Position numbers and translations under genes: made by a program | Part shown: positions 1 through 5,865 of the stretch, piece by piece | How the letters are laid out: every line of letters starts with the position of its first letter | Position numbering within the stretch: the stretch's first letter is position 1 | The notes under the pieces: generated by a model | Databases searched by the model: none | What the model saw: only the letters and a program-made list of their open reading frames with translations | Told to the model about the DNA's origin: nothing | Assembly (NCBI GenBank): GCA_002371985.1 | Contig: DFHZ01000133.1 | Location: 1-11,997, forward strand | DNA from: Ruminococcaceae bacterium UBA3710 | Lineage (GTDB): Bacteria > Bacillota > Clostridia > Oscillospirales > Acutalibacteraceae | Direction: 5' to 3' | Length of the DNA: 11,997 nucleotides

Positions 1-230
1 ATAACGATACCGACGCCGTAACCGACAGACTCGGGATAGTTGTCAAGCACCTGTCCGCTTGTTATATATCTGAGATAATTATTGATCTTTGTTTCGATCA
101 TTTTGACGTGTTTTTTCTTTTCCTCGACTGTGGTATCCCAGCTGATATCATCAACTATTGTGAGGATGACCCTCTTTTGCTCATCACTGATGCTTGTTGC
201 ATCTATAATGCCTAAATTTGAAAGTGCCAT
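1..230 (-). CDS. DUF6572-like small protein, 3' end cut by window edge
   Basis: The reading frame starts at an ATG (228-230) and runs open for 76 codons to the left edge, so only the N-terminal part is visible. The start is well supported: the ribosome site TAGGAGGT lies 8 nt upstream, and the TAG stop of fabH is the first three bases of that site, so the two genes are almost certainly cotranscribed and probably translationally coupled. The visible protein begins MALSNLGIIDATSIS, has no signal peptide or membrane segment, and carries an acidic/basic helix-rich stretch with the pattern W-D, H-V-K-M-I-E-T-K-I-N-N-Y-L, then S-G-Q-V-L and Y-P-E. That pattern resembles what I recall of the DUF6572 family of small cytosolic proteins of about 110 residues; the family match is from memory, and no biochemical function is known to me. 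Base composition is GC-richer than the right part of the window, like fabH. Confidence 0.6.
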   Translation of the reverse strand, partial: MALSNLGIIDATSISDEQKRVILTIVDDISWDTTVEEKKKHVKMIETKINNYLRYITSGQVLDNYPESVGYGVGIV

Positions 231-243
231 TATAGTATACCTC

Positions 244-1218
244 CTAAATTTCAAGTAAAATACTGCCCCATGTAAGGCCGCCGCCAAAACCTGTAATAAC
301 TATTTTATCACCTTTTTTCAGCAGACCCTTTTCATCCATCTCCGCAAGGGCGATGGGAATACTGGCAGATGATGTATTTCCGCATTTGTCAATATTCATA
401 AAGAATTTTTCAAGCGGCATATCAAGTTTTTTTGCCATAGCCTCTACTATACGATAGTTTGCCTGATGCGGCACGATATATGCAATATCATCCTTCGAGA
501 CCCCTGCCTTTTCAAGCAGAGCAGATACGCTCTGCGGCACCTTTTTGGTCGCAAAAGTGAATATTGCCCTTCCGTCCATCTGTAAATAGGGCTGTTTTTG
601 TTTTTCATTATCAAAAAACGGTGTATCTATATAAAGCGCATTGCCCGTTAGTTTATGGCCGTCTGCGCCGTTTGAGTGGATATCCTCGGCTATAACGCCG
701 CCCGAAGTTTCGCTTGCACGTACAAGCACACCGCCTGCGCCGTCACCGAAAAGCACACAGCTGCTTCTGTCTGTCCAGTCCGTTATTGCCGAAAGCACTT
801 CCGAACCGAATACAAGAATATTTTTTGCAGCACCGCTTTTAATATACTTGTCCGCCACGCTCATTGCATAAACAAATCCCGAGCAGGCTGCCGACAGATC
901 AAACGCAAACGCATTGTCTGCGCCTATAGCCGCCTGTACAAGGCAGGCAGTATTCGGCGTTGAAAAATCGGGTGTGATGGTCGCAACGATAAGCATATCT
1001 ATATCAAGCGGAGAAATACCGCTTTTTTCAATAAGCTTCTGCGCCACCTTCACACACAGATCCGACGCGGTCTCCCCTGTGGAAACATGCCTTTCGGAGA
1101 TGCCTGTCCTGGTTCTTATCCATTCGTCATTGGTTTCTACCATCGTACTGAGGTCGTCATTTGTAACCGCCTTTGGCGGCAGATAATTGGCATAAGCCAC
1201 TATTTCTGTTTTATACAT
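244..1218 (-). CDS. fabH: 3-oxoacyl-[acyl-carrier-protein] synthase III
   Basis: Cytosolic condensing enzyme that starts type II fatty acid synthesis by joining an acyl-CoA primer (acetyl- or branched acyl-CoA) with malonyl-ACP. The protein is 324 residues, the normal family length. The Cys-His-Asn triad is intact: Cys112 in AACSGFVYA, His251 in PHQANYRI and Asn281 in CGNTSSASIPIAL. The N-terminal EWIRTRTGISERH and the C-terminal glycine-rich GFGGGLTWG are typical of KAS III. The frame stays open upstream to 1329, but the ATG at 1216-1218 is preferred because AAGGAG (1225-1230) sits 6 nt before it, the protein then aligns with FabH from residue 1, and the predicted promoter -10 lies inside the longer frame. 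It is followed 13 nt later by a DUF6572-like gene, not by acpP/fabK/fabD/fabG/fabF, so it is detached from a classical fab cluster, at least on the visible side. Primer preference cannot be read from sequence. Confidence 0.96.
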   Translation of the reverse strand: MYKTEIVAYANYLPPKAVTNDDLSTMVETNDEWIRTRTGISERHVSTGETASDLCVKVAQKLIEKSGISPLDIDMLIVATITPDFSTPNTACLVQAAIGADNAFAFDLSAACSGFVYAMSVADKYIKSGAAKNILVFGSEVLSAITDWTDRSSCVLFGDGAGGVLVRASETSGGVIAEDIHSNGADGHKLTGNALYIDTPFFDNEKQKQPYLQMDGRAIFTFATKKVPQSVSALLEKAGVSKDDIAYIVPHQANYRIVEAMAKKLDMPLEKFFMNIDKCGNTSSASIPIALAEMDEKGLLKKGDKIVITGFGGGLTWGSILLEI

Positions 1219-1234
1219 AGAAATCTCCTTGCCT

Positions 1235-1254
1235 TTTCCTCTCGCGGGAGGAAA
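1235..1254 (-). promoter_or_regulatory. Hairpin just upstream of the fabH ribosome site
   Basis: A perfect 7-bp stem (TTTCCTC/GAGGAAA) with a 6-nt loop ends 4 nt before the AAGGAG of fabH. It does not cover the ribosome site itself and has no U-run after it, so it is not a terminator. A role in mRNA stability or start-site accessibility is conceivable only. Confidence 0.35.
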
Positions 1255-1275
1255 CGCTGTTCTTATTTTGTGTGC

Positions 1276-1298
1276 GGTGTAATTTCCCGCAATACACC
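1276..1298 (-). promoter_or_regulatory. Inverted repeat at the 5' end of the fabH leader
   Basis: Perfect 6-bp arms GGTGTA and TACACC (1276-1281 and 1293-1298) flank an 11-nt spacer. They fall within the first ~25 nt of the predicted fabH transcript, directly downstream of the -10. The position suits either a repressor operator or a 5' RNA stem; no known regulator consensus was recognised. Confidence 0.35.
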
Positions 1299-1307
1299 TA
1301 TAATAAA

Positions 1308-1336
1308 AGTATATTCTTTTTTCGGGCAAAAGTCAA
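1308..1336 (-). promoter_or_regulatory. Sigma-A type promoter of fabH
   Basis: On the minus strand, -35 TTGACT (1336-1331) and -10 TATACT (1313-1308) are separated by exactly 17 nt. Transcription should start near 1301, giving a leader of about 83 nt before the fabH ATG. The match to the vegetative consensus is strong; that it is used is an inference. Confidence 0.7.
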
Positions 1337-1440
1337 GGTATTTCTATATATTGTGTAAATTATCATTTTTTCGACTAAAGGTAGTAGTTTGTAAAATAAT
1401 GTCATAACGGCAATTTTTGTAAAAAAATACCTTATATTAC

Positions 1441-1469
1441 TTGTCAAAGGCAAAAAAATGTACTATAAT
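1441..1469 (+). promoter_or_regulatory. Sigma-A type promoter of the liv operon
   Basis: -35 TTGTCA (1441-1446) and -10 TATAAT (1464-1469) are separated by 17 nt, a near-consensus vegetative promoter. The expected start is near 1476, leaving a leader of about 40 nt that contains the ribosome site AAAGGAG (1502-1508), 8 nt before the livH ATG. It is divergent from the fabH promoter, the two -35 elements being about 100 bp apart. Confidence 0.75.
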
Positions 1470-1481
1470 ATTAAGATAGTA
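1461..1481 (+). promoter_or_regulatory. Inverted repeat over the liv -10 and start region
   Basis: Perfect 6-bp arms TACTAT (1461-1466) and ATAGTA (1476-1481) with a 9-nt spacer overlap the -10 element and the likely transcription start. The geometry fits an operator, but the sequence is AT-rich and 6-bp arms arise by chance, so this is only a candidate site. Confidence 0.3.
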
Positions 1482-1516
1482 TTTGAAAATCATCCGCAAG
1501 GAAAGGAGAAAATTTT

Positions 1517-2392
1517 ATGCAGCAGTTTTGCGAGCAGCTGCTCAATGGTCTTAACCTCGGCAGCGTTTATGCTCTTATAGCGCTTGGTTATACCATGGTT
1601 TACGGTATTGCCAAAATGCTTAACTTTGCACACGGTGACATAATAATGGTCGGCGGTTATACAATTTATGTGTTTATGAATATGACCGGTCATCCGCTTA
1701 TCGCTGTAGCAGTTGCCGTTGTATTTTGCGTATTGCTCGGAATAACGATAGAAAAGGTTGCATATAAGCCATTGCGTGGAGCCTCTCCCCTTGCTGTACT
1801 GATTACTGCAATCGGTGTCAGCTATTTGTTACAGAGTTTAGCACAGATAGTTTTCGGTTCTGCACCTAAAATGGTTAAAATCGCAGATATGGGTGTTTTA
1901 AAAATCGGTAGTCTGAAAATTCAGAATTATACCCTTTTAACCCTTGCTTGTTCTATTGTGGTTATGATTGCCTTGACCTTGTTTGTTAAATTTACAAAAA
2001 TCGGTCGTGCAATGCTTGCTACATCAGAAGATAAAGCCGCTACTCAGCTTATGGGAATTAATGTCAATAATGTAATTACCGTTACATTTGCTATTGGTTC
2101 TGCTCTTGCGGCTCTTGCCGGTTTATTTTATTTACTTAAAGCACCGAGTATTTCAAATACATTCGGTTCGATGCCCGGTATAAAGGCTTTTACTGCCGCT
2201 GTTATAGGCGGTATCGGTTCTATTCCGGGTGCTATGCTTGGCGGAATTTTGCTTGGAATAGTTGAATGTATTTCATATAAAATTCCTGCTATTGCAGCAT
2301 ATACTGATGCTATTGAATTCCTTATACTTATTGTAATTCTTCTTGTTAAACCCACCGGAATTCTTGGTAAAAGAAGGAGTGAAAAAGTGTAA
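1517..2392 (+). CDS. livH: Branched-chain amino acid ABC transporter permease LivH
   Basis: Integral membrane permease of the HAAT (Liv) importer family; with LivM it forms the translocation channel for leucine, isoleucine, valine or related hydrophobic amino acids. The 291-residue protein has about eight hydrophobic segments and the family hallmark near its N-terminus, GLNLGSVYALIALGYTMVYG followed by KMLNFAHGD and MVGGY. The later GINVN loop and the AVIGGIGSIPGAMLGG stretch near the C-terminus match the EAA-like ATPase-contact region of the family. Start: ATG preceded by AAAGGAG at 8 nt. It is first in livH-M-G-F, and its TAA overlaps the livM ATG by 1 nt. The first ~100 codons use CTN/TTG for Leu with no TTA and many ATA for Ile; later codons switch toward TTA and ATT, discussed in the findings. 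Substrate assignment is by family; exact amino acid range is unknown. Confidence 0.95.
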   Translation: MQQFCEQLLNGLNLGSVYALIALGYTMVYGIAKMLNFAHGDIIMVGGYTIYVFMNMTGHPLIAVAVAVVFCVLLGITIEKVAYKPLRGASPLAVLITAIGVSYLLQSLAQIVFGSAPKMVKIADMGVLKIGSLKIQNYTLLTLACSIVVMIALTLFVKFTKIGRAMLATSEDKAATQLMGINVNNVITVTFAIGSALAALAGLFYLLKAPSISNTFGSMPGIKAFTAAVIGGIGSIPGAMLGGILLGIVECISYKIPAIAAYTDAIEFLILIVILLVKPTGILGKRRSEKV

Positions 2393-3528
2393 TGAGTTTA
2401 AAAAATAAATCTTTAAAATACTATTATTCTACAATTATCGTTGCCGCATTTGGTCTACTTTCCGTTATTCTTTCTATGACTATAGGTCTTGAAAAATCAA
2501 CTATTTATTTGCTTGAAAAAATTGTTATTGCGGTAATTTTAGCTGTTTCTCTTAACCTTGTTGTCGGTTTCTTGGGTGAATTATCATTAGGACATGCCGG
2601 TTTTATGTGCGTTGGTGCATATTTAGGCGGAAAATTTGCGGTGATTATCTCTTCTTCACTTGGAAATTCAGCATTAACCCTTATTCTTTCAATGCTTGTC
2701 GGCGGAACTGTTGCCGCACTTTGCGGAATATTAATCGGTTTACCTGCTTTAAGACTGAAAGGCGACTATCTTGCTATTGTTACTTTAGGTTTTGGTGAAA
2801 TAGTAAAATCTATTTTCCAGAATACAAGCAGAGAATCATTCGGCGGTGCTCTTGGTCTTGAAACTCCAAGATATAATAAAGACGAATTATTCATTTATGC
2901 TTTTGCTGTACTTATAATAACATTGTTGGTAGTTCAAAATCTTATGAACTCAAAACACGGCAGAGCAATTACATCAATTCGCGATAATGAAATTGCCGCT
3001 CGTGCTACCGGTATCAATGTTACAAAATACAAATTGATGGCATTTATCATTTCGTCATTTTTTGCCGGTGTTGCCGGTGTTTTATATAGTTTCTCAAACT
3101 ATAATATTCAAAGTTCAAAATTTGGATATAACTATTCTATCGAAATTTTAGTAATGGTGGTTTTGGGTGGAATCGGGTCAATTAACGGTTCGATTATCGC
3201 CGCTACTTTAATTACTTTTATAAATACAGAGTTTGCGACAATACTTACAGGCAATCTTGCTGTTTTACAAAACTTATTGTACGCAATTATCTTAATTGTG
3301 ATCGTAATTTACGGAAACTCCCCTGCCCTTTCTGCTTTCCGTGAAAAATATGATATTAAGAAATTATTTGATAAATTCAAAAAGCGTGATCCGTCCATAA
3401 TTAAAGAGGATAAAGCGAATTGGAATAATATTCCTACTAAAATTCCTATGGACGAATTGCTATCAGTTGATGTATCAAATAATGACCAAAATCTTGATTC
3501 TGACGAAACTGACAAAGGAGGTAAATAA
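2392..3528 (+). CDS. livM: Branched-chain amino acid ABC transporter permease LivM
   Basis: Second membrane permease of the Liv importer, partner of LivH. The 378-residue protein has an N-terminal hydrophobic segment (about 13-33) and further segments up to about 308. Family motifs are clear: GFLGELSLGHAGFMCVGAY, KGDYLAIVTLGFGEIV, the cytoplasmic SIRDNEIAARATGINV loop and VLGGIGSINGS. The ATG overlaps the livH stop (TAATG), with AAGGAG at 2374-2379 inside livH, so translation is coupled. Residues 309-378 form a charged, non-membrane tail ending in an Asp/Asn-rich stretch, longer than I expect for this family. The last codons (KGGK) double as the AAAGGAGGT ribosome site of livG. Assigned by family resemblance and operon position; solute not proven. 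Confidence 0.95.
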   Translation: MSLKNKSLKYYYSTIIVAAFGLLSVILSMTIGLEKSTIYLLEKIVIAVILAVSLNLVVGFLGELSLGHAGFMCVGAYLGGKFAVIISSSLGNSALTLILSMLVGGTVAALCGILIGLPALRLKGDYLAIVTLGFGEIVKSIFQNTSRESFGGALGLETPRYNKDELFIYAFAVLIITLLVVQNLMNSKHGRAITSIRDNEIAARATGINVTKYKLMAFIISSFFAGVAGVLYSFSNYNIQSSKFGYNYSIEILVMVVLGGIGSINGSIIAATLITFINTEFATILTGNLAVLQNLLYAIILIVIVIYGNSPALSAFREKYDIKKLFDKFKKRDPSIIKEDKANWNNIPTKIPMDELLSVDVSNNDQNLDSDETDKGGK

Positions 3529-3530
3529 CA

Positions 3531-4301
3531 ATGGCTGATTATGTTCTTGAAACTAAAAACCTTGGTATTACCTTCGGAGGACTTAAAGCCGCTCAGGATG
3601 TTAATATCAAGATATCTAAAAATCAGATTTATGGTTTGGTAGGTCCTAACGGAGCTGGTAAAACTACAATTTTCAATATGCTTACCGGTGTTTATACGCC
3701 TACCAGCGGTACTTTCTTTCTTAACGGTGAAGAATTAAAAGGAAAATCTCAAGAAACCATAAATCACAAAGGAATTGCCCGTACATTTCAAAATATCAGA
3801 CTTTTTAACAATATGAGTGTTATAAGAAATGTTTTGGTCGGACTTTCCAATCAACCTGAGTTTAAATGCGGTTTATTTACATCTATTTTCCGTCTTCCAA
3901 AACATTTCAGGACCGAAAAGGCAATGCGTGATAAGGCGAAAGAATTACTTAAGATTTTTGACTTATACGAAGAAAGAAACAATCTTTCTTGCAACCTACC
4001 TTATGGTAAGCAAAGAAAACTTGAAATTGCCCGTGCTCTTGCTACTAATCCAAAGTTGCTTTTGCTTGACGAACCTGCCGCAGGTATGAACCCAAATGAA
4101 ACCGCAGACTTGATGGATACTATAAGACTTATTAGAGATAAATTTGATATAACTGTTTTATTGATTGAGCATGATATGAAATTTGTTTCCGGTCTTTGCG
4201 ACGAGATTACCGTTTTGAATTTCGGTACAGTTCTTGCACAAGGCGATACAAAAACCGCACTTAATGACCCCGAAGTTATTAAGGCTTATATCGGAGGTTA
4301 A
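3531..4301 (+). CDS. livG: Branched-chain amino acid ABC transporter ATPase LivG
   Basis: Cytosolic ATPase that powers the LivHM channel together with LivF. In 256 residues it shows Walker A GPNGAGKTT (38-46), Q-loop Gln87 in TFQN, the signature LPYGKQRKLEIARAL from residue 156, Walker B LLLLDE (176-181, catalytic Glu181) and the switch His214 in IEHDM. The signature carries Pro where most ABC proteins have Ser; LivG proteins commonly deviate here (LxYGxQR), so this is a family trait rather than damage. The start follows livM by 2 nt, with AAGGAGGT (3515-3522) 8 nt upstream. It ends in YIGG, usual for LivG/LivF. All catalytic elements are intact. Confidence 0.97.
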   Translation: MADYVLETKNLGITFGGLKAAQDVNIKISKNQIYGLVGPNGAGKTTIFNMLTGVYTPTSGTFFLNGEELKGKSQETINHKGIARTFQNIRLFNNMSVIRNVLVGLSNQPEFKCGLFTSIFRLPKHFRTEKAMRDKAKELLKIFDLYEERNNLSCNLPYGKQRKLEIARALATNPKLLLLDEPAAGMNPNETADLMDTIRLIRDKFDITVLLIEHDMKFVSGLCDEITVLNFGTVLAQGDTKTALNDPEVIKAYIGG

Positions 4302-4303
4302 TT

Positions 4304-5014
4304 ATGGCATTACTTGAAGTAAAAAACCTTGAAGTATTTTACGGCGTTATCCGTGCTTTAAAGGGTATAAGTTTTGAGGTTAATGAAGGTGAAATAGTTA
4401 CCCTTATAGGTGCAAACGGAGCCGGTAAAACAACAACTATGCATAGTGTTATTGGTCTTATTCCGCCTAAAAACGGAGAAATAACTTTCAATGGACAGAA
4501 TATCTCGAAGACCCCGTGTCATAAAATCGTAAAACTCGGTATGTCGCAGGTACCTGAGGGACGCCATGTTTTCCAAGAACTTACAGTTTATGAAAACTTG
4601 TTGCTTGGCGGTTATCTTTCAAATGACCAAAAGGTTATTAAGGAAGATATAGAAAAAATTTATGCAAGATTTCCCCGTCTTTATGAGCGAAAGAGTCAGA
4701 TTGCCGGTACGCTTTCAGGCGGCGAACAACAAATGTTGGCAATAGGTCGTGCATTGATGTCCAAACCTAAACTTTTGATGCTCGACGAACCCTCTATGGG
4801 ACTCTCTCCCCTTCTTGTTGACGAAGTATTCGATATAATTAAAACTATCAACAAAGAAGGAACAACAATTCTGTTAGTTGAACAGAATGCCGGAAAATCA
4901 CTTGCAATTTCCGATAGGGCCTATGTACTTGAAAACGGCGAAATTACACTTTCTGGAACAGGTAAAGAACTTATGGCAAGTGAGGATGTAAAAAAAGCAT
5001 ACTTAGGCGGTTAA
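4304..5014 (+). CDS. livF: Branched-chain amino acid ABC transporter ATPase LivF
   Basis: Second ATPase of the Liv importer, expected to pair with LivG. The 236-residue protein has Walker A GANGAGKTT (36-44), Q-loop Gln82 in SQVPEGRHVF, signature LSGGEQ (137-142) and Walker B LLMLDE (157-162). At the switch-histidine position it has Gln194 (LVEQNA); this His-to-Gln change is normal for LivF and suggests an asymmetric ATPase pair in which LivG supplies the canonical His. It starts 2 nt after the livG stop; the ribosome site GGAGG (4293-4297) is made by the terminal Gly-Gly codons of livG, 6 nt before the ATG. It is the last gene of the operon, followed within 4 nt by the terminator stem. No substrate-binding protein gene follows. 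Confidence 0.97.
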   Translation: MALLEVKNLEVFYGVIRALKGISFEVNEGEIVTLIGANGAGKTTTMHSVIGLIPPKNGEITFNGQNISKTPCHKIVKLGMSQVPEGRHVFQELTVYENLLLGGYLSNDQKVIKEDIEKIYARFPRLYERKSQIAGTLSGGEQQMLAIGRALMSKPKLLMLDEPSMGLSPLLVDEVFDIIKTINKEGTTILLVEQNAGKSLAISDRAYVLENGEITLSGTGKELMASEDVKKAYLGG

Positions 5015-5017
5015 TGC

Positions 5018-5049
5018 AAAAAAGCAAGTCGTTTTGACTTGCTTTTTTT
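5018..5049. terminator. Bidirectional intrinsic terminator between livF and the ZIP gene
   Basis: A 13-bp perfect stem (5018-5030 with 5036-5048) around a 5-nt GTTTT loop. It ends in a T7 run on the plus strand and, because the left arm begins with A6, in a T6 run on the minus strand. It sits between the convergent livF and ZIP stop codons and can end both transcripts. Confidence 0.9.
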
Positions 5050-5816
5050 CATAGTGTAACATCCAAAATCATCATAATTATAAATCCGATAATAAATGAA
5101 ATTGTAGGACCTTTAGCATCGCCTTCTTTAGCCGATGGTACTAATTCGTCTACAACAACATATATCATACAACCTGCCGCAATAGACAAGCAAAAAGGTA
5201 ATATTTTATTTACATAAACTACGAGTATTGCCCCTATTACGCCGAAAATCGGCTCTACGATTGCGGATAACTGACCGACAAAAAAACTTTTCTTTTTTGA
5301 CAAACCGTAATTAAGAAGAGGTAAAGAAACGGCGGCGCCCTCCGGAAAATTTTGTATTGCAATTCCTATCGCAACTATCATAGCAGGTATGAATACAGAT
5401 AAATCGCCCGATGATTTACAAGCACCAAACGCAACACCAACGGCTAAACCTTCTGGTATATTATGGATAGTAATTGATAAAACAAGCATGATAAGTTTTT
5501 TATCGTTGAATTTGATTAAGCATTTATTGTTAATCGTTTTTACAACACTATCTGCAACCAACATTAACACCATACCGAAAATAATTCCTGCTGTTGTATT
5601 GATTACTGCATAATATTTATTAGCCGATTTTTCTATTGCCGGATTTATAAGGGACCAGAACGAAGCCGCAATCATAACACCGGATGAAAAACCGAGCATT
5701 TTGTTTAAAACACCTTCATTGGTATTTTTAAAAAATAAAACGGTCGCTGAACCGAGGGCGGTAACCGCCCATGTAACAAAGGTTGCAACGAACGCATAAA
5801 ACACATTTATATACAT
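5049..5816 (-). CDS. ZIP family divalent metal transporter (GufA-like)
   Basis: Integral membrane transporter expected to bring Zn2+ or other divalent metals into the cytoplasm. The 255-residue protein has about eight hydrophobic segments. TM4 carries HNIPEGLAVG (His118, Asn119, Glu122) and TM5 carries QNFPEGAAVSLPL (Gln155, Asn156, Glu159); Glu188 in IVEP supplies the expected TM6 ligand. Gln rather than His in TM5 is the arrangement of the GufA/BbZIP branch, not of ZupT, so I leave the symbol empty. The second metal site would have Asn156 where BbZIP has Asp, so site M2 may be weakened. The ATG at 5814-5816 is preceded by a GGGGGATT ribosome site that lies entirely inside a long palindrome. 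It lies 49 bp downstream of the PBP gene on the same strand, with no clear terminator between, so read-through from that gene is possible. Metal specificity cannot be told from sequence. Confidence 0.9.
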   Translation of the reverse strand: MYINVFYAFVATFVTWAVTALGSATVLFFKNTNEGVLNKMLGFSSGVMIAASFWSLINPAIEKSANKYYAVINTTAGIIFGMVLMLVADSVVKTINNKCLIKFNDKKLIMLVLSITIHNIPEGLAVGVAFGACKSSGDLSVFIPAMIVAIGIAIQNFPEGAAVSLPLLNYGLSKKKSFFVGQLSAIVEPIFGVIGAILVVYVNKILPFCLSIAAGCMIYVVVDELVPSAKEGDAKGPTISFIIGFIIMMILDVTL

Positions 5817-5817
5817 T

Positions 5818-5853
5818 TAATCCCCCTATAATAGGTATATTATAGGAGGATTA
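5818..5853 (-). promoter_or_regulatory. Long palindrome covering the ZIP gene -10-like site and ribosome site
   Basis: Arms of 16 nt (5818-5833 and 5838-5853) surround a 4-nt loop. On the minus-strand RNA all 16 positions pair (one G-U); on the plus strand the same position is a C-A mismatch. The proximal arm contains the GGGGG ribosome site and ends 1 nt before the ATG. The distal arm holds a perfect TATAAT (5844-5839 on the minus strand), but no good -35 stands 16-18 nt upstream. There is no U-run after it in the minus direction, so it is not a terminator for the PBP gene. Confidence 0.6.
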
Positions 5854-5865
5854 TTTTTGTTAATA

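Noticed and set aside
641..1186. Plus-strand open frames opposite fabH
   Set aside because: All are antisense to the fabH catalytic region, lack ribosome sites and give protein sequences without domain features.
1219..1329. In-frame upstream extension of fabH by 37 codons
   Set aside because: The extension starts upstream of the predicted -10 (1308-1313), has no ribosome site, does not resemble FabH, and the internal ATG at 1218 has AAGGAG at good spacing and gives the normal protein length.
1374..1385. ACTA-4-TAGT repeat as a FapR-like fatty acid operator
   Set aside because: Only 4-bp arms, wrong spacer content for the FapR site, and it lies upstream of the fabH -35 instead of at its start.
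1412..1426. CodY-like box upstream of the liv promoter
   Set aside because: The stretch AATTTTTGTAAAAAA matches the recalled CodY consensus at only about 10 of 15 positions, in an A/T-run context where such matches are expected by chance.
1517..5014. Urea transporter (urtBCDE) instead of liv
   Set aside because: Both belong to the same HAAT class, but the sizes, the LivH/LivM motifs and the absence of urease or urtA nearby favour a branched-chain/hydrophobic amino acid importer.
5818..5858. Palindrome as a terminator for the PBP gene
   Set aside because: On the minus strand the stem is followed directly by the ZIP start codon with no U-run. Only the plus strand has a T5 after it, and no plus-strand gene ends here.
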